A stretch of DNA of 33,927 bases from Candidatus Binataceae bacterium. Lineage in GTDB: Bacteria; Desulfobacterota; Binatia; Binatales; Binataceae. The DNA is taken from the NCBI GenBank assembly GCA_035500095.1, contig DATJXN010000050.1, positions 1 to 33,927 of the forward strand, written 5' to 3'. A model generated the notes under the pieces. The model had not been told where the DNA came from. It saw only the letters and a program-made list of their open reading frames with translations, and ran no database searches. The translations under genes and the position numbers were made by a program. Shown one piece after another: positions 8,085 through 16,096 of the stretch (positions are counted from its first letter, which is position 1; every line of letters starts with the position of its first letter).

Positions 8085-9104
8085 TCACAGGATCAGCATC
8101 GCGTCGCCGTAGCTCAGGAAGCGGTAGCGATGGCGCACGGCCTCGCGGTAGGCGTCGAGAATCTCTTCGCGCCCCGCCAGCGCCATCACCATCGCCAGCA
8201 CGGTCGAGCGCGGCATATGGAAATTGGTAATCATCACGTCGGTCGCGCGAAAGCGATATCCGGGCGAAATAAAAAGTCCGGTCGCGCCCTCGGCGTCGCC
8301 GGTTATCGCATGCGATTCGAGCGCGCGCACGCTGCTGGTGCCGACCGCAATCACACGGGCGCCGGTTCGCCGCGCAAGCGCCATCGCCTGCAGCGTTGCG
8401 GGCGGGATCGTGTACCACTCGGCCTCCATGCTATGCGCCTCGACCTGCGGCTCGCGAAGCGGCGTGAACGTGCCCGGTCCGATATGGAGCGTCACGAACG
8501 CGGCGCGCACGCCGGCAGCCGCGAGCTTTGCCAGGAGCTCGCGCGTGAAGTGCAGTCCGGCGGTCGGCGCCGCCACCGCGCCGGGCTGCGCGGCGTACAC
8601 GGTCTGGTAATCGTCGCGGTCGGCCGGCCCCGGCGCGCGATGGATATAGTGCGGGAGCGCCAGCGCGCCTGCGCTATCCAGGATGGACTCGATCGAAACC
8701 GGGCCGTCGCTCACGACCAACGGGCGGCCGGGACGCTGAAAGCCCGCGATGCGGAGCGCGCGCCCGTCGTCGAGCGTAAGGCGCGCGCCCTCGCGCACTT
8801 CGCGATGGCCCCGCATCAGCGCGAGCCAGGCTCCGGGCGGTTCGTCCACCGGACGCACCATCAGCAGTTCGACCACGCCGCCGGTGGGTTTGCGCGCGAA
8901 GAGCCGCGCGGGAAACACGCGCGTGTCGTTCAGCACAAGCAGGTCGCCGTCGCGCAGAAAATCGCCAAGCTTGTAGAAACGCGAGTGCTCGATCGTGCCG
9001 GCGCGCCGGTCAAGCACCATCAGGCGCGCTTCGTCGCGGCGCTCGAGCGGCGCCTGCGCAACCAGTTCCGGCGGCAGATTGTAGTCGAGTTCGCTAAGAC
9101 GCAT
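8085..9104 (-). CDS. queA: S-adenosylmethionine:tRNA ribosyltransferase-isomerase
   Basis: QueA moves the ribosyl part of SAM onto preQ1-modified tRNA to make epoxyqueuosine. The 339-residue protein begins with the canonical LSELDYNLPPELVAQ-type N-terminus and carries family blocks such as DDYQTVYA...GAVAAPTAGLHFT, LHIGPGTFTPL and GTSSVRALE. The ATG at 9104 was chosen over one 24 codons upstream because the conserved family start coincides with it. No strong ribosome binding site is seen. The 334-bp gap upstream, towards the quinone oxidoreductase, must hold the operon promoter and also contains a palindromic repeat element at 9238-9361. Confidence 0.96.
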   Translation of the reverse strand: MRLSELDYNLPPELVAQAPLERRDEARLMVLDRRAGTIEHSRFYKLGDFLRDGDLLVLNDTRVFPARLFARKPTGGVVELLMVRPVDEPPGAWLALMRGHREVREGARLTLDDGRALRIAGFQRPGRPLVVSDGPVSIESILDSAGALALPHYIHRAPGPADRDDYQTVYAAQPGAVAAPTAGLHFTRELLAKLAAAGVRAAFVTLHIGPGTFTPLREPQVEAHSMEAEWYTIPPATLQAMALARRTGARVIAVGTSSVRALESHAITGDAEGATGLFISPGYRFRATDVMITNFHMPRSTVLAMVMALAGREEILDAYREAVRHRYRFLSYGDAMLIL

Positions 9105-9237
9105 CGCGCTGGCGCGGCAAGTCAGCCACGCGCCAACGAACCAAACTATCATCGCCGGCTCGGCGGCGATACGCACCTGGATTCGTCCTCGATGGTTTTT
9201 GAGGTGTTAGCGCCAATAACGCGGCGCTTTTTCCGGT

Positions 9238-9361
9238 GTCATCCTGAGCGAGCGCTGCGCGTGTCGAAGGATCCCGACCTTTCCGGGCCTTCGTCGCGGA
9301 TGCCTCGACACAAAAAAGATTCCGGGGTCCCTCGACTCTGGCAGCCTTCGCTCGGGATGAC
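9238..9361. repeat. palindromic repeat element (MITE/REP-like), about 124 bp
   Basis: The ends are inverted: GTCATCCTGAGCGA at 9238-9251 against TCGCTCGGGATGAC at 9348-9361, with one mismatch in 14. Inside are further inverted fragments (CGAAGGATCCC / GATTCCGGGGTCC style). The architecture resembles the tandem repeats at 33543-33744, whose ends read TGTCATTCCGAG, but the sequences differ enough to be a separate subfamily. It lies in the gene-free gap 9105-9438 between the quinone oxidoreductase and queA; the remainder of that gap shows no gene. Confidence 0.65.
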
Positions 9362-9438
9362 TGAAGAGAAGGCTCCACTGATCAACGCGGAGCGATTTTC
9401 GAACATACCGCCCCCGCCCCAGGAACGGCCGCCAACCT

Positions 9439-10419
9439 CTACGCGACGCGCAGCACGATCTTGCCGAAGTGTTCGCTCGCCGCCATCATGCGATGCGCCT
9501 CGGCCACGTTCGCCATCGGCACCGCCTTGTAAATCGGCGGGCGCAGCCGGCCGGCCTCGAGCGCGGCGCCGAAACGCTCGAGCAGCGCGGCAATAATCGC
9601 CGCCTTCTCCTTCTCGGGACGCGTGCGCAGCGTCGAGCCCATCACTTTCAGATGACGCCGCAGGACGCCGGTCAGATCTATCTCGGTGCACGCGCCCTTC
9701 ATCAATCCAATCAATACCAGCCGCCCGCCGTGCGCGAGCGCTTCCAGGTTCTGACCGAGGTAGGCGGCGCCGATGCTGTCCAGGATGATGTCAGCGCCGC
9801 GGCCGCCGGTCGCGGTCTTGACCGCGGCGGGAAACGGCCCCGAGTTGTAATTGATCGCGACGTCCGCGCCGAGCTTGAGACATTGCTCGCACTTGGCGTC
9901 GCTGCCGGCAGTCACGATCGAGCGCACCCCGGCTTCCTTGCAGAGCAGAATCGACGCGGTGCCGACGCCGCTGCCGCCTCCATGCACCAGGACCGATTCG
10001 CCCGGCCGCGCGGCGGCCAGCATGAAGATGTTGAGGAACGCGGTGATGAATACCTCGGGAAATGCCGCGCCCTCCTCGTCGCTCAGCGCGCGAGGGATTT
10101 TCATCGCCGAGCCGGCGTCGACCGCGGCCAATTCCGCGTAGCCGCCGCCCGCCAGCAGAGCCATCGCGCGCTCGCCGACGCGCCATCCGCCGACTCCCGC
10201 TCCGATCGCGGCGACCTCGCCCGCGCATTCGAGGCCGATGATTTCCGAGGCGCCCGGTGGCGGCGGATAAAAGCCCTGACGCTGCATCACGTCGGCGCGG
10301 TTGAGGCCCGCATACTTGACCCGGATCAGCAACTGGCCCGGACCGGCCGTGGGATCGGCAGCCTCGCCGATTTTGAGCACGCTCTCGTCGCCCGGTTTCT
10401 CGCAAACTACCGCCTTCAT
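9439..10419 (-). CDS. NAD(P)H quinone oxidoreductase, PIG3 type
   Basis: A zinc-free medium-chain dehydrogenase/reductase of 326 residues. The N-terminal catalytic domain has the PIG3-type phrase LNRADVMQRQGFYPPPPG at 39-56 and GLECAGEV; the nucleotide-binding loop is HGGGSGVGTA at about 146-155. None of the zinc ligands of alcohol dehydrogenases is present. Members reduce quinones or enones with NADPH. The ATG at 10419 is supported by GGGAGGA about 10 nt upstream; an open frame continues 35 codons further but has no family similarity. It follows the zinc alcohol dehydrogenase, separated from it by a strong terminator hairpin, so it probably has its own promoter. Confidence 0.88.
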   Translation of the reverse strand: MKAVVCEKPGDESVLKIGEAADPTAGPGQLLIRVKYAGLNRADVMQRQGFYPPPPGASEIIGLECAGEVAAIGAGVGGWRVGERAMALLAGGGYAELAAVDAGSAMKIPRALSDEEGAAFPEVFITAFLNIFMLAAARPGESVLVHGGGSGVGTASILLCKEAGVRSIVTAGSDAKCEQCLKLGADVAINYNSGPFPAAVKTATGGRGADIILDSIGAAYLGQNLEALAHGGRLVLIGLMKGACTEIDLTGVLRRHLKVMGSTLRTRPEKEKAAIIAALLERFGAALEAGRLRPPIYKAVPMANVAEAHRMMAASEHFGKIVLRVA

Positions 10420-10479
10420 CGCCGGAACATCCTCCCGCCGCGCCGCGGGCGCGAAGCCGCGTCCCGCGCGCGTAAAATG

Positions 10480-10508
10480 CGGAGAGGGTCCGCGATGGAC
10501 CCTCTCCG
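10480..10508 (-). terminator. strong hairpin terminator after the zinc alcohol dehydrogenase
   Basis: A perfect 12-bp stem (GGAGAGGGTCC plus a closing C-G pair) with a 5-nt loop. Read on the minus strand it lies about 30 nt past the alcohol dehydrogenase stop and is followed by ATTTTA, a modest U-tract. It separates this gene from the quinone oxidoreductase. Confidence 0.65.
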
Positions 10509-10539
10509 GAAAAGCCGAAACCACAAACGCCGCTGCGCG

Positions 10540-11595
10540 CTAGATCTTGTAGTCGATGATCGTCACGCCGACGTTCTGGAAGGTGGTCATCTCTTCGAGG
10601 ATCGCGGAGGCGCCGTCGAGTCCGACCGTGCCGGTGATCATCGCCTTGGGGTTGAGTTTGCGCGCCTCGACCATCTGCAGCATCCCCGGGTAGCGCGTCG
10701 ACTGCATCCCGAGCGTGCCGACGATTTGCAACTCCATCAGCACCATTTTGTCGATCGGCACCGCGATTTCGCCCTTCTCGGCCTGCGTGGTGAGACCGAT
10801 CTGCAGATGGCGTCCCTGCTTGCGCAGGCTGTTGATCGAGTTGCGGCAGGTCGCAGCGACGCCCAGCGCGTCAACCGATACGTGCGCGCCGCCCTTGGTG
10901 ATGTCCACGATCGCCGCCGCCGGATCGCCGGCCTTGGCATTGACGATATGGCTCGCGCCGACTTCTTTAGCCAGTTCGAGCTTGCGTCCGTCGAGGTCCA
11001 CCGCGATAACGTTAGCGCCGATCGACGACGCGATCTGGATCGCGGCAAGACCGATTCCGCCGCAGCCGTGCACCGCCACCCATTCGCCGGGCCGCACCTG
11101 CGCGCGGTCGACGATCCCGTGGTACGAGGTCATGAAGCGGCAGCCCAGCGAGGCGCCTTCGAGGAAGCCGACCCCGTCAGGCATTTTGACCAGGTTGAGG
11201 TCGGCGTAGGGGATGCCGACATACGAACCGTACCCACCATGATAGGTGACTCCCGGGATGAGCGGCGTGTTGCAGATGTTGGAGTTGCCCGAGCGGCAGA
11301 GCTCGCAGGTGCCGTCGCCCTGGCTGAACGGAACGAGCACGCGATCGCCCTTCTTGAAGTCCTTGACCTCTTTGCCGACTTCCTGGACCACGCCGCAGAA
11401 CTCGTGGCCCATGATCATCGGCATGCTGGGCGTAAGGCCCACCCAGGTCCAGTCGCCTGACCACAGATGCCAATCGGAGCGGCAGATACCCTCGGCGGCG
11501 GTCTTGATGATCGCGCCATTTGGAGGACACTGCGGATCGGGCATGTCCCTGACGACCAGCGGTTTGCGAACGCCTTCCATGACTGCAGCTTTCAT
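10540..11595 (-). CDS. zinc-dependent alcohol dehydrogenase (medium-chain)
   Basis: A 351-residue MDR-family dehydrogenase that should oxidise an alcohol with NAD(P). Catalytic zinc residues are C38, H64/E65 (GHEFCG) and C152; the Rossmann loop is HGCGGIGLA at about 177-185. In the structural zinc lobe the usual first cysteine is replaced by D94, followed by C97, C100 and C108, so that site has three Cys and one Asp. The start is clear: ATG at 11595 with AAGGAGG 5 nt upstream. The substrate cannot be told from sequence. It lies 84 bp after the luciferase-like oxidoreductase on the same strand and ends at a strong hairpin. Confidence 0.9.
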   Translation of the reverse strand: MKAAVMEGVRKPLVVRDMPDPQCPPNGAIIKTAAEGICRSDWHLWSGDWTWVGLTPSMPMIMGHEFCGVVQEVGKEVKDFKKGDRVLVPFSQGDGTCELCRSGNSNICNTPLIPGVTYHGGYGSYVGIPYADLNLVKMPDGVGFLEGASLGCRFMTSYHGIVDRAQVRPGEWVAVHGCGGIGLAAIQIASSIGANVIAVDLDGRKLELAKEVGASHIVNAKAGDPAAAIVDITKGGAHVSVDALGVAATCRNSINSLRKQGRHLQIGLTTQAEKGEIAVPIDKMVLMELQIVGTLGMQSTRYPGMLQMVEARKLNPKAMITGTVGLDGASAILEEMTTFQNVGVTIIDYKI

Positions 11596-11679
11596 TGTGT
11601 CCTCCTTCTTGGAGCCGAACCTGCGTGCGGCCAAACCTTCGTATAGCGCCACGCCCCGAGACTGGCAACCTGTTTCTCA

Positions 11680-12678
11680 TCACGCGGCGAGCGCCGACAG
11701 CGTGCGCTGGTAGGCGGCGAGGTCGGCCGCATCGACCTCTACGCGAAAGAGGTCCGCACCCGCCTCGGCGTCGGCCGCAAGCCGCTCGCGCGCCCCGGCG
11801 ACGTCGCCCGCGTAGCCCGTCTCGTCCAGGAGACGAGGCGAGACCGCCTCGGCGCCGGCCTTCGAGCCGCCCGACGCCCATGCCTCGCGAATCCGGCGCA
11901 CGTCGTCACCGAAGCCCAGGCGCGTGAGCTGCTCGGCATAGAAGGTGCCCATCCGGGCGGCGTAGAACGAGAGCGTGCCCGCCTGGGCGGCACGCGCCCG
12001 GTCCGGATCATTGGTCACGTGAATGGTGCTCGGCGACTTGACCATGAGGGAGACCGGGTCGCGCCCGGCGCTCGCCGCCATCGCGCGGAACTCCGCGATC
12101 GATTCCTTGAGCCGCCCAAGCGGTATCATCACCGGCAGCCATCCGTCCGCTTTTTGCGCCGTGAACTCGACGCTCCTGCGGTTGAGCGAGGCGATATAGA
12201 CTGGCACGTGCCTCCGCGGCGGCTCGAAGCGCAGCGTAAAGCCGCGTTTCAGCTTGAAGAGCTTGCCGTCGTAGTTGAGCGGCTCTCCGGCCATCAGCAG
12301 GTTGATGATATCGACGTACTCGCGAAGGCGTGTGAGCGGCGGGTTGAACGCGACGCCATGGAAATGCTCGATCACCTGCGGACCGCTGGTGCCGAGCCCG
12401 ATAATCATGCGCCCGCCGCTCAGCTCGTCGAGCGTCGCGAAATGCTGCGCCAGCGCGCCCGGCGTGCGCGAGTAGGTGTTGACGATCCCGGTCGCGAGCG
12501 CAATCCGCCGGGTGTGCTCGGCGAGGAGCGTGAGGCTGGTGAAGGCGTCGCGGCCCCACGCCTCGGCGACCCAGATCGAATGCACGCCGGCGTCGTCGGC
12601 GGCCTTCGCGCGATCGATCATGCCCTTGAAGTCGGGCTTGCCCTGCCAGTTCACGCCGAGCGAGATTTTATAAGCCAT
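11680..12678 (-). CDS. LLM-class (luciferase-like) flavin or F420-dependent oxidoreductase
   Basis: A 332-residue TIM-barrel protein of the bacterial luciferase-like family. Signatures include the opening strand ISLGVNW, the DDAGVHSIWVAEAWGRDAF segment, the GGRMIIGLGTSGP turn, and the late KADGWLPVMIP block that contacts the cofactor phosphate. Proteins with this layout are often annotated as F420-dependent oxidoreductases, related to Mer and to the mycobacterial LLM group; FMN use is also possible. The ATG at 12678 starts the conserved domain; a TTG four codons earlier directly abuts the ribosome binding site and is less likely. It lies 63 bp after the split APC permease and before the alcohol dehydrogenase. 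Confidence 0.85.
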   Translation of the reverse strand: MAYKISLGVNWQGKPDFKGMIDRAKAADDAGVHSIWVAEAWGRDAFTSLTLLAEHTRRIALATGIVNTYSRTPGALAQHFATLDELSGGRMIIGLGTSGPQVIEHFHGVAFNPPLTRLREYVDIINLLMAGEPLNYDGKLFKLKRGFTLRFEPPRRHVPVYIASLNRRSVEFTAQKADGWLPVMIPLGRLKESIAEFRAMAASAGRDPVSLMVKSPSTIHVTNDPDRARAAQAGTLSFYAARMGTFYAEQLTRLGFGDDVRRIREAWASGGSKAGAEAVSPRLLDETGYAGDVAGARERLAADAEAGADLFRVEVDAADLAAYQRTLSALAA

Positions 12679-12741
12679 CGCGTTTACCAACCCTCGCGGC
12701 GCTCAGACGCCGGAGATGATTTCAGTTTATCGCACTGTCTT

Positions 12742-13092
12742 CTAGGTCGAAACGTCGTCCTCCGCTGACGCCGCGGCCGTGCCATCGGCTATCTCGTAGG
12801 TGGCGTTCTGCCGCGAGCTAATCCACACCAGTCCGGCTATGAGATACGCAAGGAAGAGATAGGGAAAAATACTGTAGGGCCACGTGGGGACAGGATAGAC
12901 GCTGCCTACCGCGGGGAACAGCAGCATCACGGCTGCGACGGCGGCGAGCGCATAATCGCGGCCGCGCACGATGCCCTGGTTTTTGAGATAGGCAGGTGCA
13001 GCGATCGAGACCAGGAAATAGGCGGCAATGAACCCGAACGCGGTCAACGAGCCTCCGTAGCCGACGATATCGAGGAGCTGCGTGCCCGGCAC
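12742..13092 (-). CDS. APC-family permease, C-terminal part (frameshifted from the upstream half)
   Basis: This 116-residue frame continues the permease that begins at 14156. It supplies the last transmembrane helices (a helix around GSLTAFGFIAAYFLVSIAAP, then two more near VAAVMLLFPAVG and FPYLFLAYLIAGLVW) and a short hydrophilic tail. The upstream half ends out of frame at 13044, and the two frames overlap, so a single-base loss or two-base gain near 13088-13100 explains the split. The GTG at 13092 is only the first possible start in this frame and is not a convincing independent start. Confidence 0.7.
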   Translation of the reverse strand: MPGTQLLDIVGYGGSLTAFGFIAAYFLVSIAAPAYLKNQGIVRGRDYALAAVAAVMLLFPAVGSVYPVPTWPYSIFPYLFLAYLIAGLVWISSRQNATYEIADGTAAASAEDDVST

Positions 13093-14156
13093 GAGAGCAG
13101 AGCGGCCGGAATGATGAGGAACAGCGCGCTCATTATCGTGACGGCAACGTGCGGCGTCTCATGCACCGCGTGAGCGGCGCCTACTGCCGGATGCAGGGTG
13201 CCGTTGCGGCTCAGCGAGTACAGAATCCGCGCGCTGGCGTTGACGCAGGCGCAAACCGCGGCGAACGAGCCGATCATCGCGCCCAATGAGAGCGGCACGA
13301 TCAGCGCCGGCATCCCGACCACGCCCGCAAGGATGTTGATCGGCGTATCGACCTTGTCCAGCGTCGTCTTGTACCCGGCAAAGCCCAGCACCTCGGTGTA
13401 CGCGAACAGGACGAACAGGATGCCGCTCAGCAGCAATCCGACGATCAACGCGCGCGGAATGGTCACGAGCGGATCCTTCGCCTCCTCGCCAAACGCCGTG
13501 GGGTTCTCGAACCCGACGAGGCTGAAAATTGCGATATTCACGCCGATCGCGACTCCGGCGACGGTCGATCCCTTCAGACTGAGCTGTCCCGGGTCAAGGG
13601 CGAAACGATGCCGCAGCAGGACGCCCGCGCACACGATCAGTACGAGTGTCAGCGAAACGCCCTCGAACGCGAGCATCACGATACTCGAGAGCTGCACGTC
13701 CTTGTACGCGAGCAGCCAGACCACGAAGACCACGATCGCGAAGGTCAGTAGAGCCGGAACGTGCAACCCCACCGTGCCGAGCACGGCGTTGGCAAAGATC
13801 GTGAACCCGGCAACGCCGGGAATCCCGTCGAACAGGTAAGCCCAAACGAGGCACCATGCGGAGATGCCGCCGGCCGTGTTGCCAAGCCCCGTCACCGTGT
13901 ACGCGTGCATCGATCCGGTCGTCGCTGACCGGCGGGCGAACTGGTTGAGGTTCAGCGCCACGAACAGCAGCATCGCCGCTCCGAACAGGTATGCGAGCCA
14001 GCTGGCGTTGCCGGCCGCGCCGAACATCAGCGGCATGATCAGAACCGCCGTCAGCGTCGGCGCGATGTTCGCGACCGCGATCGCCGACAGCTCGACGAAG
14101 TTAAGGCATCCCGCGCGCAAATCGTGTGCGCCGGCGATTTTTGGCGAGACTTCCAC
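13044..14156 (-). CDS. APC-family amino acid permease, N-terminal part (frameshifted)
   Basis: A polytopic membrane protein with about ten predicted helices in 370 residues. The family mark is the helix-6 region SLVGFENPTAFGEEAKDPLVTIPRA, split here as SLVGFEN and GEEAKDPLVTIPRA, and the N-terminal ANIAPTLTAVLIMPL loop-helix matches amino acid/polyamine/organocation transporters. The frame ends in a short nonsense tail after IPAALL; the missing helices are in the frame at 12742-13092. Together they would make a protein of about 470 residues, the usual length. The start is GTG at 14156, with AAGGA about 10 nt upstream. The substrate is unknown. The gene is either broken or affected by a sequencing error. 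Confidence 0.8.
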   Translation of the reverse strand: MEVSPKIAGAHDLRAGCLNFVELSAIAVANIAPTLTAVLIMPLMFGAAGNASWLAYLFGAAMLLFVALNLNQFARRSATTGSMHAYTVTGLGNTAGGISAWCLVWAYLFDGIPGVAGFTIFANAVLGTVGLHVPALLTFAIVVFVVWLLAYKDVQLSSIVMLAFEGVSLTLVLIVCAGVLLRHRFALDPGQLSLKGSTVAGVAIGVNIAIFSLVGFENPTAFGEEAKDPLVTIPRALIVGLLLSGILFVLFAYTEVLGFAGYKTTLDKVDTPINILAGVVGMPALIVPLSLGAMIGSFAAVCACVNASARILYSLSRNGTLHPAVGAAHAVHETPHVAVTIMSALFLIIPAALLSCRARSSSISSATEAR

Positions 14157-14373
14157 GAGAGGCTATTCCTTGTAGCGCCCTGTCTGTGCAACTGTCGAGC
14201 GCGGCCCGCCGGCAGCGCGGCGCCGCCCGATAGAACCTTCATCAAACGATAATCGGCGCGCAAAGCCGGCCGCGATTCGCGCACTTTTCGCCAGCGGTCA
14301 TACAGGCTAAAATTGAATCGTGCGGATGACGCGGGGCGCAGCGGCCTCTGGCCGCGTCGCAGGTAGTCTTCAA

Positions 14374-15174
14374 GTGCCGGCCGACAACGAAACTGAAAAC
14401 AAATCCGCGATCGTGCGCAAAACCGACGACGGCGGTGACAAGCTCGCCGGACGCAGGGTCGTCGTCGATTTCACGCTGTTGCGCCGCTACGGCGGACGCA
14501 ACTTCCGCGACCTCGGCGGCCATCCGACCAGCGAAGGCAAACGCACGCGCAGCAACATGGTCTTCCGCTCGGCGCATCTGGCCGAGGTTCCCGAGGAAAG
14601 CCCGATACGTTCGGCCGGGCTCCGCACCGTGGTCACGCTCCAGAGCCGTACGGAGATTTCGATCCTCGGACCGCCGCACGCCGACGTGATGCGCGAGGTG
14701 CGCTGGGAGCATATCCCGATCGGCGATCGATGGTTTCGCGAGCGCGAGCCGATAAGCCTGATTCCCGGCCGCGAACATCACGCGATCATCCACGACTTCC
14801 GCGAGGATTGGCGGACGTTCTTCAATATCCTCGCCGAACGCGAGGTTTACCCGCTGCTGTTCCATTGCTCGGCGGGGCGCGACCGCACGGGCGTGGGCGC
14901 GGCGATGCTGCTCGAGCTGCTCGGCGTGAGCCGTGAGCGCATAGTCGCCGATTTCCTCGAAAGCAACCTCGTATTTCCGAAAATGCCGCTGGCCGCGGCG
15001 CAACTCGAGCCGGTATTCGAGTTGATCGACGAATCCGGCGGTATCGATGCCTTCATGATCGAAGGCATCGGGCTCGACAGCTCCGACCTCGCCGCGATCC
15101 GCCAAGATCTGCTCGAAGACCTGCTCGAAGATCCCTCGGCGTCCGACGACGCTTCCGGCCGCGACGACGAATAA
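14374..15174 (+). CDS. tyrosine-protein phosphatase (Y_phosphatase3 type)
   Basis: A 266-residue phosphatase. The P-loop HCSAGRDRTGVG carries the nucleophile Cys165 and Arg171 (CX5R), and the N-terminal GGRNFRDLGG block is typical of bacterial family members that act on phosphotyrosine or phosphoinositides. A general-acid aspartate is expected in the loop before the P-loop but I cannot assign it. Two GTG starts are possible: 14320, which would sit at the expected start of transcription from a TAAAAT box at 14308-14313, and 14374, with AGGTAG upstream; the latter is preferred. The C-terminus is acidic. It is divergent from the APC permease and convergent with an enoyl-CoA hydratase 27 bp away. 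Confidence 0.85.
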   Translation: MPADNETENKSAIVRKTDDGGDKLAGRRVVVDFTLLRRYGGRNFRDLGGHPTSEGKRTRSNMVFRSAHLAEVPEESPIRSAGLRTVVTLQSRTEISILGPPHADVMREVRWEHIPIGDRWFREREPISLIPGREHHAIIHDFREDWRTFFNILAEREVYPLLFHCSAGRDRTGVGAAMLLELLGVSRERIVADFLESNLVFPKMPLAAAQLEPVFELIDESGGIDAFMIEGIGLDSSDLAAIRQDLLEDLLEDPSASDDASGRDDE

Positions 15175-15201
15175 GCGATTACGGGTGCGCCGGGGGCGCT
15201 C

Positions 15202-15960
15202 CTATTTGCCCTTCCACTGCGGCGCGCGCTTCTCGGCAAATGCGCGCGCGCCCTCGCGCGCGTCCTCGGTGTCCTGCAGCCACTTGTAGAGCTCGCGTTC
15301 GAGCCTCAGCCCGTCGGCGAGCGGCATGTCGAGGCCGCGCATCACCGCCTGCTTGATCCGCTGCACCCCAAGCGGCGCGCTCTTGCAGATCTCGCCCGCG
15401 ATCTCCTCGCACTTCGCCATCAGGCCGCTCATCGGCACCACGTGATCGACGAGTCCCAGACGCAGCGCCTCGGCGGCGCCGATTCGATTACCCGTGTAGA
15501 GCATCTCGAGCGCGCGCCCGAGCGGAATCAGCCGCGGCAGGCGCTGCGTGCCCCCGCCCCCGGGGAGCCATCCAAGACGCACCTCGCCAAGCCCGAACTG
15601 CGCGTGCTCGGCGGCCACGCGGATGTCGCAGCAGAGCGCCTGCTCGAGCCCGCCGCCGTTGGCGTGGCCGTTGATCGCCACGATGATCGGTTTGGTAAGC
15701 TCGAACATCACCGGATACGGCGCGTCGAGCAGTTCTTCGTTGGGCTGCTCGACGTAGTTGGACTTGATGTCGCTGCCGGCGCAGAACGCGCGCTCGCCCG
15801 CGCCGGTGAAGATCGCGACCCGGAGCGCCGGGTCCTTGCCGAACTCGCGCCAGATTTGCGAGAGGCGCCCGTAGGTCTCGAAGTCGCAGGCGTTGAGCCG
15901 CTCGGGACGATTGATCGTGACGTAGGCGATCGGCCCCCTCTTTTCGAACAGCACTTTCAT
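15202..15960 (-). CDS. enoyl-CoA hydratase/isomerase family protein
   Basis: A 252-residue crotonase-fold protein. The oxyanion-hole segments are AFCAGSDI at about 58-65 and NGHANGGGLEQALCCD at about 97-112. Both catalytic glutamates of true hydratases appear to be present: E126 in GEVRLGWLPGGGGTQRL and E152 fifteen residues into the TQRL segment. It should hydrate a 2-enoyl-CoA or act as a related lyase/isomerase. The ATG at 15960 has GGAGGAT about 7 nt upstream. A terminator at 16041-16068 separates it from the acyl-CoA dehydrogenase upstream, so it is probably its own transcript. Confidence 0.9.
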   Translation of the reverse strand: MKVLFEKRGPIAYVTINRPERLNACDFETYGRLSQIWREFGKDPALRVAIFTGAGERAFCAGSDIKSNYVEQPNEELLDAPYPVMFELTKPIIVAINGHANGGGLEQALCCDIRVAAEHAQFGLGEVRLGWLPGGGGTQRLPRLIPLGRALEMLYTGNRIGAAEALRLGLVDHVVPMSGLMAKCEEIAGEICKSAPLGVQRIKQAVMRGLDMPLADGLRLERELYKWLQDTEDAREGARAFAEKRAPQWKGK

Positions 15961-16040
15961 CGGACGATCCTCCCTGCTCTTTCCCCTCTTTTAGCACCTC
16001 TCGCTTTCCGCGATCACGTCACGCAAGGCGCCCGGAAACG

Positions 16041-16068
16041 AAAAGGGCCGCACAACTGGCGGCCCCTT
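16041..16068 (-). terminator. rho-independent terminator of the acyl-CoA dehydrogenase/mutase operon
   Basis: On the minus strand, AAGGGGCCGC, a 7-nt loop, then GCGGCCCTTTT: seven G-C pairs extended by a G-U and two A-U pairs, ending in a T run. It lies about 30 nt past the stop of the dehydrogenase at 16097. Confidence 0.75.
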
Positions 16069-16096
16069 GTAACTGATGCGCGGCGGCAGACGGGGC

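Noticed and set aside
9469..11460. Very long open frame (663 codons) on the plus strand
   Set aside because: It is antisense to the quinone oxidoreductase and alcohol dehydrogenase, has Arg/Asp/His-rich composition and no family motif; it is a by-product of GC-rich codon use.
14242..15105. Minus-strand open frame opposite the tyrosine phosphatase
   Set aside because: The plus-strand frame carries the phosphatase P-loop; the opposite frame has none.
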